Notes: generated by a model not told the origin, from the sequence alone. 64,000 bases of DNA from Anodontia alba (GCA_964016985.1 OZ024833.1:61996963-62060962); one strand, 5' to 3'. Shown: positions 23,090-33,450, counted from the stretch's first letter. Made by a program: numbers and translations.

Positions 23090-23386
23090 TTAGCTCACCT
23101 GAACATGAAGTGCTCAAAGTGAGCTATTTTGATCGGTCATCGTCCATCGTCCGTCATCTGGCATCAACAGTTTACCTTAAATGATTACTCCTCCTATACC
23201 TCATGGCCAATTTCTGTTAAACCACAGAAATGTTGCCTAGGTGACGTTCTAGCAAAATAGCAAAAATCATACCGATCGGAAGTCCAAGGTGGCCGCTACT
23301 GCCGCCATCTTGTATTCTATTTTTGACTTCTTCTCCTTAACAGAAAGGCCAACTGACTCATAACTTGGTAGGTAATATCGGGGCTG
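23090..23386 (+). repeat. TTAGCTCACCTGA repeat fragment
   Basis: TTAGCTCACCTGAACATGAA and GTGCTCAAAGTGAGCTATTT form a short hairpin. Then come CATCGTCCGTCATCTGG, GCATCAACAGTTTACC and TGCCGCCATCTTG. This matches an abundant bivalve repeat from my general knowledge. Confidence 0.6.
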
Positions 23387-23399
23387 CGACTTGTTGGGT

Positions 23400-25190
23400 T
23401 GCAAAACGTGTAGTTCCTGATAGACAAATCGTTATTGGTCTACGCTGTTTGTTTAAGCATGTTTGGCTGAGATTACTGAATTAACTCTTAATATTTGGAT
23501 ACGTTAACTCCTTACCAGACGTATCTCAAATACCCTTGTTGAAATTAGTGTGTCATAAAAGCCTGTAAAGTTTGATTGCGATGCTGATATAAGAAGTGAA
23601 ACGTCTGTTTTATGTTTAAGTTGTTTAGCCGGCAATCTAAATGCTATGTAGCCTATCTATTATAAGTAGTATAAAATGTGAATAGCCACAATCACAAAAT
23701 CGGGTTTCTCAATTCCTGTATCTTGCAAAAACACGTAACCCTACAATTGGAAATATGAGTTTTTGTATATATAAAGCTTGGATATTGGTTCACACAGAAA
23801 CGCTATATAGCAGTGCGAAACCAACTGCATTTTGGAGAAACGCATGCATTTTTTATGATACTTCTTTAGAGTTTTGCCAAGCAACTTAAGTTCTATTAAG
23901 CGTATAGTACACATGCATATACTAACAGGTAAAATACAACCCAATATACACCCAACTCGCGATAAATTAACCTGTACGTTTAATGTCTGAATATAAATAA
24001 GCACTGATTGTTTAAAATTCCTGTCGCGTTTTGTAAAAAGGCGTGTATTTTATGGAAGTTTGATGACCGTTTAAGTTTGCGGAAATTACGTCAATTATTA
24101 TGTTTGGTCTTCATACATTCTTATTCAGTATAGCCGTCAGCAAAGGTTTTGAAATTATAGACATGAAGAAATGCGCGGCGATTCTCTTCAACATGCATGT
24201 TTAAGACTAACGTAAGTACAATGCAGTGTTCTATACGAATGTTTATTATTGAAAAGAAAACAAAACATAAGCACAAACGCCCGAAAGATGTTTGGTAAAA
24301 TTTAAAATGTGTAATTCAAAATGGTGTCATGAAATTTGCAATTCAACATTTTCTTACAAGTTTATTGTAGCGGCAATACTGGACAAACAATCGAACATTT
24401 TTTGATGTTACATGTAATACATTTCTGTATGCATTCTAATAAAGCTATAGAAAAGATAGAAGGTTTATTTGAAACGCAGTTTGCATGCGAAATTTAAAAA
24501 TTGGTGTTAGACAGGAAAACGGGGTACTCTCCCTTAAAGGCGGAAAACAACCGCGGGGTGTTTCTAATAACGTCCTGTTTGCGTATGTGCATGAAAAATT
24601 AGACATTCTACTTTCTGATTTTAGCATTTTGTCTTCCTTTTTTTTTAATAATTTTAACCTGAATACACAAGGTTTTGTATACTTAGAACTTGTTCAGTAC
24701 CAACTGGGCCTCCAAGGAAACGTCCAAGTTTTCGCGAAATGCAATTTATGCATATCTGCTATACAGTTGTTTTATATACAGAAAATCCAGGCTTTCTTCC
24801 TACATTGACATAAATCGTATATCTTTCCGATGCTAGGGTTAGCAGAAAATTGCGTACTAACAGAAGATAGCCCACCAGTTACACAAAGAAGAAGAGATAC
24901 AAGTTACAACTTAGCAATTAAACTCGTTTCGTACTTTTGGGTTGTGAAGCATCGGTAACCAGGTTTGACTTGATTTTCTTTGATACCTACTATAAACTCA
25001 ATACCAGGATGGCAACAGTATGTATCAACAACAGACTTCTAGTACATTGATATTGCTTTTGCGAATTAACGTCAGAGTCATCGGTCAAATACGGCAGTTT
25101 TTCCTGCAGATAATCAGTGCATTAATGAATACTTGCCAGCCACAATGAAGGAATACATTTGTTGACTACATGCTTATCAATCATTCCAGA
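23400..25190. other. Longest stretch without recognised repeats
   Basis: Apart from a faint core-B remnant near 23410-23470, I see no repeat paralogue. A 107-residue plus frame (24485-24808) has a weak GVRQ resemblance to reverse transcriptase but nothing around it agrees. If the window holds a host exon or regulatory element, this is a reasonable place to look. Confidence 0.35.
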
Positions 25191-25239
25191 ACCTAGCTAG
25201 TTTCCTCAATGAATTTTCTGGTGCGTCACTACCACCGAT

Positions 25240-25450
25240 ATTACCAATATTAACCCTTTCACCCCTAAGTTTCTGAAATGGATTTTTCCATTTTTGAGGC
25301 TGGGCAGAACTTGTATTCCAAAATGAGGTCTCAGTCGAAATCAGAAACAGAATGGCAAACAATGTTGATTCATTACGAGCCGTCTCATCTGGATCTACAC
25401 TGTTTACAAAAGTATTTGTTATGGTCTGCAGTGCTGTAAGGGTTAGTATT
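25240..25450 (-). mobile_element. Core-B element, TTAACCCTTTCA ends
   Basis: TTAACCCTTTCACCCCTAAG, GTCTCAGTCGAAATCAGAAA, ATGGCAAACAATGTTGAT, partial stem GAGCCGTCTCATCTGGATC, CTACACTGTTTACAAAAG, and end GCTGTAAGGGTTAG. The left stem is mostly deleted. This is a third set of ends around core-B. Confidence 0.6.
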
Positions 25451-25499
25451 AGTTTACATTGTATTATGAGTAATAATAATGTTATTTAAACAATGAGTG

Positions 25500-25818
25500 T
25501 TAACCCAGGTCCTTCTGAACCCAGTCAGCATTCTACGTAAATCTATATCGGGCCGTCATCGGCCCGTCAGGGTAGCTGACGGGCCGATGACGGCCCGATA
25601 TAGATTTACGTAGAATGCTAGCTGGGAACCCAGATATTCCTCGCCTTTCCAAACAGTGCACATCCAGATATGTTGGCTTCTGGTATAAAGAAGCCAACTG
25701 ATCTGGATCTGCACTGCTTGCCATTCAGTATGTAAATCTATATTAACAATCTGGATCAAGTTATGTAATTGGTGACAGTTAGAAGTGGGCATGGTATCTT
25801 CAGAATGACAAGGGTTAA
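25500..25818 (+). mobile_element. MITE-5 copy 2, with nested fold-back
   Basis: TTAACCCAGGTCCTTCTGAA to AATGACAAGGGTTAA. Inside are fold-back FB-3 (25525-25625) and the core-B hairpin (about 25652-25721, stem TTGGCTTCTGGTATAAAGAAGCC). The host MITE is therefore about 210 bp like its siblings. Confidence 0.8.
25525..25625. mobile_element. Fold-back FB-3, 8-bp target duplication
   Basis: Nearly the whole length is one inverted repeat: AGCATTCTACGTAAATC, TATATCGGGCCGTCATCGGC, CCGTCA, and back. GAACCCAG occurs on both sides (25517-25524 and 25626-25633). An 8-bp duplication suits a hAT or related superfamily (inference). A second copy lies at 41781-41875. Confidence 0.85.
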
Positions 25819-25919
25819 TTTAGTTCATATTGTATTATTAGTAATAATACTTTTATTTAAACAATGAGTTTTTCACATAGTTCCAGATAAGGTGCTTTTT
25901 CAACCAAAATTCGTTGATA

Positions 25920-25985
25920 TTTTCTCTTATTTCTGCACAAAACATAATGAGTACCCACAATACATGTTTTCATTGAAAAAAAAAG
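25920..25985 (+). repeat. Core-A fragment
   Basis: CTTATTTCTGCACAAAACAT, then ATGAGTACCCACAATACATG, the right stem only. It is a residue of a core-A element whose ends I cannot find. Confidence 0.5.
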
Positions 25986-26248
25986 AAAAGAAGTACCCCA
26001 CTTATCTGGAGCTATATTCACTTCTCTGTCCGTTTTATTTCCATGTCTTAACTGCTTGGTGAGCGAATTACCATAAGAAATCAAACGTAAATGCGCCGAT
26101 ACCCAGGAAAGAGCCTATTTGAAAATGTTGCTCACTGGACATTAAACAGACTAATTAATTTGTAAAAGGGAAATTCGGGTTTAACTTTATTTTCAACCAC
26201 TGTCCTCAAGGTATAAGTGGTCTAGTTGTCTAATTCTACTCGATGTCT

Positions 26249-26527
26249 TTGAGTTTAAGTTACGGCCCACCCAACACTATTACGGTCATATCGAGCCGGT
26301 CAGTTAACCTACGCACACTTTTCCTGAGCAGAGGATAGTAGTCCTCGAAGCGGTTAACCAGTATTTGTGCGCATCCTTTCTCCAGTAACTGACAGCTGCC
26401 GTCCTTGATTTTGCATAAGGGGCAGAATGATTTTATGATCAATCTCCACGAAAGTTATGTGGTCGAGGTGGCATTCGAACTAGCAATCCTTGGATCTGCA
26501 ATCAGACACGCTACCGACTGCTCTATG
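26249..26527 (-). mobile_element. tRNA-SINE S-I body with different head, split by MITE-1
   Basis: On the minus strand the head has AGTCGGTAGCGTGTCTGATT and B-box AGTTCGAATGCC. The S-I body follows (TGACAGTTACTGGAG, GGTTAACCGCTTCGAGGAC, CGGTCAGTT, GCTCGATATGACC). The head continues beyond the MITE-1 insertion: GCGATAGAAACCC at 26800-26812 restores a GGGTTTCTATCGC start like the head at 39615. Confidence 0.75.
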
Positions 26528-26800
26528 CATCACGAAAACATGCCTATATAATATTGACCCCCTTAAACCCCACTTTTATATAGTAAAACTGGGGTTTACA
26601 GGGATATACATTATTTTTCTTATTCTGCTCTAAACTTAGATTGTAGGTACTCATTAGAACCGCCTCGTCGAGGCGGTTCTAACGAGTACCCACAATCTAT
26701 GTTTTGAGCAGAAACATGAAAAAAATCAGAATTTTTTATCTGAAAATTTTCATTTTTTGGTAGTAAAATTTTCATTATATTTGAATAGGCGTGTTTTATG
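26528..26800 (+). mobile_element. MITE-1 copy 10, inserted in a SINE head
   Basis: CATCACGAAAACATGCC to a shortened end GCGTGTTTTATG. Core-A is intact at about 26648-26695. It separates CTCTATG from CGATAGAAACCC of one SINE, giving a defined insertion site. Confidence 0.85.
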
Positions 26801-27079
26801 CGATAGAAACCCTGCCTACTCGATGTCCGACTGAACAGAAGCGAACATTACTTTTTCTGGTGCATATATCCTATTTGTCAAGGTTATACAAAAATAATGT
26901 CTGTTCATTTGTTTTCCATTTATATCAGCAGGAAATACATATAAAAAGTTGACGTCTCTGCTTCAAAATGAAGTATTAAAAGCATAGATCCAGGAGTCTG
27001 AAACCCTACTAGAATGATAATAATCATTGGATCGTATCAAACAAAAAGATGTCTTTGGAAATATCAGAATAGCGAATGT

Positions 27080-27352
27080 CTCACAAAAACAGGCCTATAT
27101 AGTTTTGACCCCCTTAAACCCCACTTGTATACAGTGAAACTGGGGTTTACAGGGGTATACATTAATTTTCTTATTTTTGCTCGAAAAAGATTGTGGGTGC
27201 TTGTTGGAACGGCCTCGCCGAGGCGGTTCTAACAAGTGCCCACAGTCTATGTTTTGAGCAGAAATATGAAAACTACCAGTTTTTCATCTGAAAGTTTTCA
27301 TTTTTTGATGGTAAAATTCTCAATATATTTGAATGGGCGTGTTTTCATAATG
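27080..27352 (+). mobile_element. MITE-1 copy 11
   Basis: CTCACAAAAACAGGCC to GTTTTCATAATG. The core-A stem is diverged (GTGCTTGTTGGAACGGCC). Confidence 0.83.
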
Positions 27353-27419
27353 ACCCCCAAAGTCTGATCAAATCTCGATGCCCGCTACATGCAACAATCA
27401 ATGACTTCTGTAAAATATC

Positions 27420-27530
27420 GTTTTTAACCTAAATATCGGGACAGGCAGGCCTAAGCATACAGAATAGCTCCAGATCAGACGCCGCAGAACAAGGCGTCTG
27501 ATCCGGGTCTACGTTATTTGCTTCTGATAC
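27420..27530. repeat. Core-B element
   Basis: GGACAGGCAGGCCTAAGCAT, ACAGAATAGCTCCAGATC, stem AGACGCCGCAGAACAAGGCG, return GGTCTACGTTATTTGC. Same group as 58452. Confidence 0.6.
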
Positions 27531-27614
27531 AGCAAGTCTTATACATGTACCAATCAGCCTGAAATAAAATATAGTGTTCAACCCCAAAGCGCTTTTTGTT
27601 TTTGCTCTGTCGAT

Positions 27615-28093
27615 CAGTGTGGGGAATTATCGTGACCAAATGACTAAGTGCACGGAGTTTGTCACTATTTTTAGCCCCGCATCAGGTAGGATTGTTTAGA
27701 ATATCTCGATTTATACCTGATGGAATTTGTTCAAATAAAGCGCAGAGTACGAGGAAAATCAAGCGTTTTCTGGTGGTGTAAGCGCTATTCTACAATCCGG
27801 TCTGATTCTCGAGAACATTCGGAGGATGTTTTTCATCAAAATTCAAGTACATTGTCCTGGGAGCCTAGATTGACAGCAAAAACACTCTTCGAATGTTCTC
27901 GAGAATTCGACAAGATCGCAGAATAGCGCTTATACCACCAGAAAAAGCTTGATTTTCCTCGTACTCTGCGTTTTATTTGAACAAATTCCATTTGGTATGA
28001 ATAGAGATATTCTAAAAAAAATCTTATGCGGAGCTAAAAATAATTACAAACTCCGTGTACCTAGTCATTTGGTCACGTGGATTCCCCATACTG
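27615..28093. mobile_element. Large fold-back FB-2 (479 bp)
   Basis: The arms are about 190 bp each. The left arm has CAGTGTGGGGAATTATCG, TGACCAAATGAC, CGGAGTTTGTCACTATTTTT, AGCCCCGCATCAGG, TTCAAATAAAGCGCAGAGTA, GGTGGTGTAAGCGCTATTCT and GATTCTCGAGAACATTCG. The right arm is the reverse complement, with a loop of roughly 60 bp near 27830-27885. Outermost CAGTRTGGGG is hAT-like by eye; I find no clean target duplication. Frames of about 60-70 residues follow from the inverted repeat. Confidence 0.85.
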
Positions 28094-28150
28094 TCTGTGG
28101 TCCTTCGCTGTCCACTGTCATAAACACTTGGTAATGTAGAATACAGTATT

Positions 28151-28240
28151 TTCCCCTGAGTATTGGTTTTGGGACAGACATGCTTGATCAACCATTTCCC
28201 CTGAGTATTGGTATTGGGACAGACATGCCTGATCAACCGG
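28151..28240 (+). repeat. Tandem duplication, unit about 46 bp
   Basis: TTTCCCCTGAGTATTGGT, TTGGGACAGACATGC and TGATCAACC occur twice in a row with two or three differences. Confidence 0.9.
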
Positions 28241-28478
28241 ATCAGACACTGTAGATCAGTCGCTGTTCATCTAGCAATATTAGACACTTCAGTAGCCAAT
28301 AAAAATGAAGTTTTAATTATAAACCTCTTCCAGAAGGATTGTGCCTAACCTTACTTGTCTATTGTTGCGCTCAATGTGGTTCTACAAGCGGTTTTCTTTT
28401 ACTCTTGACTTTCTTCTCTACTTCTTTTTCGTTTGTAGTCGAGCCCACCACAAGTTTTTCTTTATAGTGCTGCTGAGT

Positions 28479-28681
28479 CATTACAAAAACATGCCTATTC
28501 AAATAAACTGAAAATTTTACCACCAAAAATAAATGAAAATTTTCAGATAAAAAAATTCTGATATTTTTCATATTTCTGCTCAAAACATAGATTGTTGTAC
28601 TCGTTAGAACCGCCTCGCCGAGGCGGTTCTAACGAGTACCCACAATCTATGTTTAATTGTATAGGCATGTTTTTTATGATG
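28479..28681 (-). mobile_element. MITE-1 copy 12, internal deletion
   Basis: CATTACAAAAACATGCC to GCATGTTTTTTATGATG. Core-A is intact (28597-28640). About 75 bp between ACAATCTATGTTT and ATAGGCATG are missing. Confidence 0.85.
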
Positions 28682-28954
28682 TTATCATATTTTGTTTTCT
28701 GTTGTCAATTACTGTTGAGTGCCGCGGATCGAACAGGTATATGCAGGTGAATCTGTATGAAACTTAAGGGTGTGGGTTGGACATCCCTATAATCCCTGAT
28801 TTAAGGGGACTTGTTAACTTGGCTCTTTCTGTGTTCAGTACATGCAAGTGAAACAACTTACGCTTCTCGCCCTGATTTTCTGAAGTGCTCTCTTATATCT
28901 TTGAATTTGGAATATCCATTGTTGCAAAACGGATGGTCATCAAAAAGTCAAAAA

Positions 28955-29040
28955 TGGGATTGCAAACAGAGTAGATCCTGATGAGATGGCTCCTTACGAG
29001 CAGGCTCATCTGGATGTGCACTGTTTGCAAAGGTTTATGT
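28955..29040. repeat. Core-B hairpin
   Basis: TTGCAAACAGAGTAGATCC, stem GATGAGATGGCTCCTTACGA, return CATCTGGATGTGCACTGTTT. Flank GCAAAGGTTTATG and GGGATGAAAGAGCTAAAATG match the ends seen around 2650 and 13545. Confidence 0.65.
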
Positions 29041-29332
29041 TTTTATCTACAGGGATGAAAGAGCTAAAATGAACGATCCTTGGGAGTTTTGAACACAAAC
29101 AAAGAAATGAGAACTTCTGAAATATCCCAGCCCACGGGCCACATCAGACATCGACCTAACTTTTATCCAGTGCCTTAGGAAGGATGTGTTCCGTGATTAT
29201 TGGCTTTCCTGGGTATATCCTTATCTAATATTTGTTCAGTTTATAGGACAAGGAAGTTAAGGACTTAAAGCGTCTTATTATTTTTAGATTAAAGATTAGA
29301 CATATCTTATTGCTACAAAACACACAAAGACA

Positions 29333-29664
29333 TACAGTTGACTCTCGTTATCTCGACCTCGCTTATCTCGATTAACCGCTTATCTCGAAATGAAAATCCT
29401 GTCCCTGCTCTAACATGAAAATCTAACAACAAGTAAAAAAATATTGTGGAAAAGAGAGAAATTACTCCTAAGGAGCAATTTCTCCTCTTTTCCACAATAT
29501 TTTCAATATATCTCTAACTTCAAGAGCCCAATTACATACATATTTGTTAAATGTGGTTGTTCGAAATATTTTCTCAACTCTGCAAATCTGATATGTCGAG
29601 GTACGGATATCTCGTAGTATTTCAGAGAGTCCCTTGGAATTCGAGATAACGAGAGTCGACTGTA
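29333..29664 (+). mobile_element. MITE-2 copy 7
   Basis: TACAGTTGACTCTCGTTATC to GAGTCGACTGTA. The palindrome is complete (AGAAATTACTCCTAAGGAGC). Confidence 0.87.
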
Positions 29665-29879
29665 ATTTATATCACCATTAGGTAGTCCTCTCCCTACACA
29701 AATAACTATTAAATGATCATGGTACAACAGTGATTACATAAAACATGTTAAATCAATTTTATTCTTGCAAGATCCTGCAACATGCGACAGCACCCCGCAT
29801 CCCCGGCGTGGCCCGACTTCGAAGCCCATTGGTTTTATAAATTACGTGAACCTTTTGGTATATTTAATATGTTTCAGCA

Positions 29880-30720
29880 CTGCATATTTTATATTGTATT
29901 TGAATCAGTGTCAAGTTCAGAATTACCATGTGCTAGTTTGTCAGTGTTTAAGTTCGATAAAAAATTGAGAGAGGCTGTTAGGTTGTTTCTTCGGTCATTA
30001 TACCGTGGACAAGCAAAGAAGTAATGTTGGGTGTCTTCGCTTTCAGAGCCACAATTACATTGAGGTGATAGAGGTCTCCATTGAGGTTACTACAGTTATG
30101 CCTTATTCGAGTCAACATAACAGCAAATTATCTCTGTTTACTCCTCAGAAATGCATGATTCTCAGGAAATTGTCTAAGAATATTCTTTAGAACTGAGACA
30201 GGGTTGGAGCATTCCTTGTTGCTTCTTCAAGATCATTCCAGAGTTTCAAATTTGAAGGATAAAACGATGCTTCAAAGACGCATAATCTTGTAAATGGAAT
30301 TCCATAGTTGTTTCTGTTTCATAAACTGTAATTACGTACAAATTCAACACGGTGAGAAGGAGATCGATTAAGTTAGAAGGTGCGTTGTTGTTGACAATGT
30401 TCTACATCAATGGTTATCGTGTTTTTGTCTACGCCGTTCTGCTAAGGTTTCCCAACCGGTTTCTGAATACAATGAGTTCCGCAATGCATAAACAGGAAGG
30501 CCAGTAACGATTCTTGCAGCTTTTAGTTGGACGTTCTAATCGGTTCGCGTCAGTACATCCATTCCAGCATTCACTAGCGTATTCGAGCAGATGGCGTATA
30601 TACGTACAATAAAAGTTATTTAGTATCTCCCTTGAAAATCTGTATTTAACTTTGCGTAGGTATGACAGTGTCTTAGTATTCATGGTAATACGCAGCATAA
30701 AAACCAAAGACCTTCATAAG
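29880..30720 (-). pseudogene. LINE (CR1/Jockey-like) reverse-transcriptase C-terminus
   Basis: Minus-strand translation starts near 30720. It gives YLRKVKYRFSREILNNFYCT and IRHLLEYASECWNGCTDAN, the helical region after the polymerase domain of non-LTR reverse transcriptases (family knowledge). It continues, with stops and frame changes, through NNYGIPFTRLCVFEASFYP, NLKLWNDLEEATRNAPTLSQ, and a final CGSESEDTQHYFFACPRYND, the cysteine/histidine-rich tail of this LINE group. Roughly 270 residues are recoverable; the catalytic domain, endonuclease and ORF1 are absent, as in a 5'-truncated copy, but no 3' tail is visible. At least two in-frame stops and one frameshift make it non-functional. Confidence 0.82.
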
Positions 30721-30914
30721 ACTGTGAAGATACACGGATCGGGAGATGGTATTCTGTGCAATTCGTATGTATTCGAAGAATAACATTTCTATTGACACTG
30801 ACGTATTCTGTTTGACCCTAGATATTGGGACAACATAATTCCGTACTATTGTCGTAAAGTTTAAACAAGATAATTTTATTGCCTGCTAATGTGTCTAAAA
30901 TTGTTGCATGAGTA

Positions 30915-30965
30915 GCCAACAGCTTTCTGTTGCATTAGATCTGGGTCTGCACTGTTTGCTGAGTC
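30915..30965. repeat. Half core-B hairpin
   Basis: GCATTAGATCTGGGTCTGCACTG and TTTGCTGAGTC remain; the left stem is gone. The end of it served as the insertion site of the SINE that follows. Confidence 0.55.
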
Positions 30966-31259
30966 TTTGCTTGTGTTGAGGTTTTACGGCCCAGTCAACC
31001 CAGTGCGGTCATGTCGAACGCGGTCAGTTTACCTAACCATACGTTTACTGGGCAGGCTTAGTCCTCTAAACGGTTAACCAGTATTGTGCATATTCTTTCG
31101 CCAGAAACTGACAACTGCCCTTCTTGAATCAGCGGATGGGAGAGAAAATATTTTATGATCAATTTCCACGGAAGAATGTTGCCGACCTTGGCGGGGGTTG
31201 AACCTGCGACCTCCTGGTCTCCAGTCGGACGGCGCATCCAACTGAGCCACCGAGGCCGG
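30966..31259 (-). mobile_element. tRNA-SINE S-I, with target duplication
   Basis: The minus-strand head has CCGGCCTCGGTGGCTCAGTT and B-box GGTTCAACCCC, then the full S-I body to GGGCCGTAAAACCTCAACAC. TGTTTGCTGAGTC at 30953-30965 and 31260-31272 is a perfect 13-bp target duplication, so this is a young insertion. Confidence 0.9.
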
Positions 31260-31369
31260 TGTTTGCTGAGTCAAGTCTGTCCCAGTACACGTCTGTCCCA
31301 GTCCCAGGATTATTATGATAATATGTGGAGGTTTGATGGAATCTGACTAATATTATAGCTTGTGAATCA

Positions 31370-31470
31370 ATGGCCGATTTTACAACGCCAAATGTACAAA
31401 TTTCTACTTTTGGTGTTGACATTTGGCGTAAGCCGCAACAGAAAATGTAGAAATTTCTACATTTTGCAAT
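31370..31470. repeat. Short palindromic unit with TGTAGAAATTTCTACA
   Basis: AACGCCAAATGTACAAATTT, TGACATTTGGCGTAAGCC and TGTAGAAATTTCTACATTTT. Similar words (TTTTCTACATTTTTGGGTTG, AACGCAAAATGTAGAAAATG) lie at 31940-32035. Confidence 0.5.
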
Positions 31471-31588
31471 GATAGGTAGGAAATAGTTACGTTTGAGCTT
31501 GACTGTTGGAAAGATATACCACTGTATTCAGACATTAGTCATCTTTATAACATTTATTTGTGCTTCATGAGGTGACGGTCGGCGTAGT

Positions 31589-31865
31589 CATCACGAAATA
31601 CGCCTACATAAATTTTACCCCCTTAAATCCCACTTTTATACAGTAAAACTGGTGTTTACAGGGGTATACATTATTTTTTATATTTCTGCTTAAAAACATA
31701 GATTGTGGGTCCTCGTAAGAACTGCCACGCCGAGGCGGTTCTAACAAGAACCCGCAATCTATGTTTTGAGCAGAAATATGACACTACCAGAATTTTACGT
31801 CTGAAAGTTTTCATTTTTTGATGGTAAAATTCTCAGTATATTTGAATAGGCGTGTTTTCGTAATG
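31589..31865 (+). mobile_element. MITE-1 copy 13
   Basis: CATCACGAAATACGCC to CGTGTTTTCGTAATG. Core-A is slightly mutated (AGAACTGCCACGCCGAGGCG). Confidence 0.85.
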
Positions 31866-32069
31866 CATGATACAGATATTTCCCTTATACAGTGGATAGA
31901 CAGACGATAGTATACAAATGGAAAAGTTCTCTTCAATTCTACATTTTAAGTCGATATTGACCGCATCGACGCAAAAATGTATAAAAAGTAAAATTTTCTA
32001 CATTTTTGGGTTGAGGCTAACGCAAAATGTAGAAAATGTCTGCGCAGTCTGATCAGAGCATCGGAATTG

Positions 32070-32072
32070 CCC

Positions 32073-32150
<78 letters not shown>
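32070..32150. repeat. (TA)n microsatellite
   Basis: About 40 TA repeats with one ACATA interruption. It lies just left of MITE-1 copy 14. Confidence 0.93.
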
Positions 32151-32152
<2 letters not shown>

Positions 32153-32201
32153 CCGAATCTTAAACGATTCGATTAACGAGCTAGTGTTCGAGCCATAGCA
32201 G

Positions 32202-32480
32202 CATCACGAAAACATGCCTATATAATTTTGAACCCCTTAAACCCCACTTTTATATAGTAAAACTGGGGTTTACAGGGGTATATATTATTTTTCTTATTTC
32301 TGCTCAAAATCATAGATTGTGGGTACTCGTTAGAACCGCCTCGATGAGGCGGTTCTAACGAGTACCCACAATCTATGTTTTGAGCTGAAATAAGAAAAAT
32401 ATGAGAAATTTTCATCTGAAAATTTTCATTTTTTGGTGGTAAAATTCTCAATATATTTGAATAGGCATGTTTTCGTAATG
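32202..32480 (+). mobile_element. MITE-1 copy 14
   Basis: Complete: CATCACGAAAACATGCC to ATGTTTTCGTAATG. The palindrome is perfect, with apex GCCTCGATGAGGC. Confidence 0.88.
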
Positions 32481-33006
32481 GTTTTACTGTACGCGTATTT
32501 TTCTGTGTCATCGCTCATATTTTTGCGCACTGACCAGTTTCCGTTGTTAAGCTGATGGATTAACATCCTCTGATTAAGGTTTCCATTTTAAGGAAATAAG
32601 ATTGAAAAGGTGACAGAACCAGGTTTTATCTTCATACAGAAAATCGTCCTTAATAATGGCTTAATCAATCTTTCTTGGTTTAACACTGTGCGCAAACAGT
32701 GCATCGAATTTTATTATCGTTCTGAATAGTACAAACATGAATATGTGTGCTGCAAGACTGGTAGAACTAGCCAGCCCCTCCATTGTTTTCAGATTTTCCA
32801 CATTTAACCGTCGTTTCAGGGATGTTCACATTGGCGTAGCCTGAACGGAATTATTTTTCATGCAGACTCCCGAAAAGTCTTTAAAAATCATTTCTAGAAT
32901 CGCTTCTAAAATAGAGGCTATCTTAAAGGAAAGAATTTGCTTCTAGAGGAAGCATTTAGTTTCTTAAAGATTAGCTCCTTTGGTAAAGAACCAAAATAGT
33001 TTATGT
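32481..33006. other. No feature recognised
   Basis: Spacer without a recognised gene or repeat. Confidence 0.4.
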
Positions 33007-33450
33007 TAATATAGGGATCAAACATGGTTTTTCATGCATTAACATTCGCCAGGTTCCGTGGGAGGTGTTGAAAACCGAGGCCGAAGGCCGCGGTTTTCAA
33101 CACCTCCCAAGGGACCGACCTGGCGAATGTTAATGCATTGAAAAACCATGTTCGATCGCTATTATTGCATAAAAACTGAAAACATTTGCTACATTTTGCG
33201 TACTTTCTTGCACTATTTTGTTTCGCCTTTTCACCGACGTCTCGCGAATGCTATATCCACGTACTATGCTTGTTCTAGGGCAGGGCAGAACACATCTCGT
33301 GACAGCAGCAATTCTGTGGCCTAGTATGAGCATATTTAAAGTTGCGTAGCCGCGCATTAACAGCGCGTGAATTGCCTTGTTAATACACGGCTTTTCGCCG
33401 GTTAATGCACGGCTATTAATAGCGTGCGACACTGCTTTTTATGCAATAAT
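33007..33450 (+). mobile_element. FB-5 copy 1, bipartite palindromic element
   Basis: The left part (33011-33162) is a long hairpin: ATAGGGATCAAACATGG, CATTAACATTCGCCAGG, GGGAGGTGTTGAAAACC, loop GAGGCCGAAGGCC, and back to CCATGTTCGATCGCTAT. The right part (33162-33450) is bounded by inverted TTATTGCATAAAAAC and TTTTTATGCAATAA and contains the small hairpin ACGGCTTTTCGCCGG. The second copy (40564-40976) keeps both parts. Confidence 0.75.

Larger units (their letters stand above)
25438..25872 (+). repeat. 60-bp direct repeat bracketing MITE-5 copy 2
   Basis: TATTAGTTTACATTGTATTA..TTTATTTAAACAATGAGT-type sequence occurs at 25445-25499 and again, diverged, at 25815-25872. The MITE lies exactly between. 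It is too long for a target duplication and suggests a local duplication. Confidence 0.65.

Noticed and set aside
24485..24808. Reverse-transcriptase-like GVRQ in a 107-residue frame
   Set aside because: Only four residues fit, no neighbouring motif agrees, and the frame is not related to other relics here.
25438..25872. 60-bp direct repeats as a target duplication of MITE-5
   Set aside because: They are far too long and diverged for a transposition footprint; other MITE-5 copies lack them.
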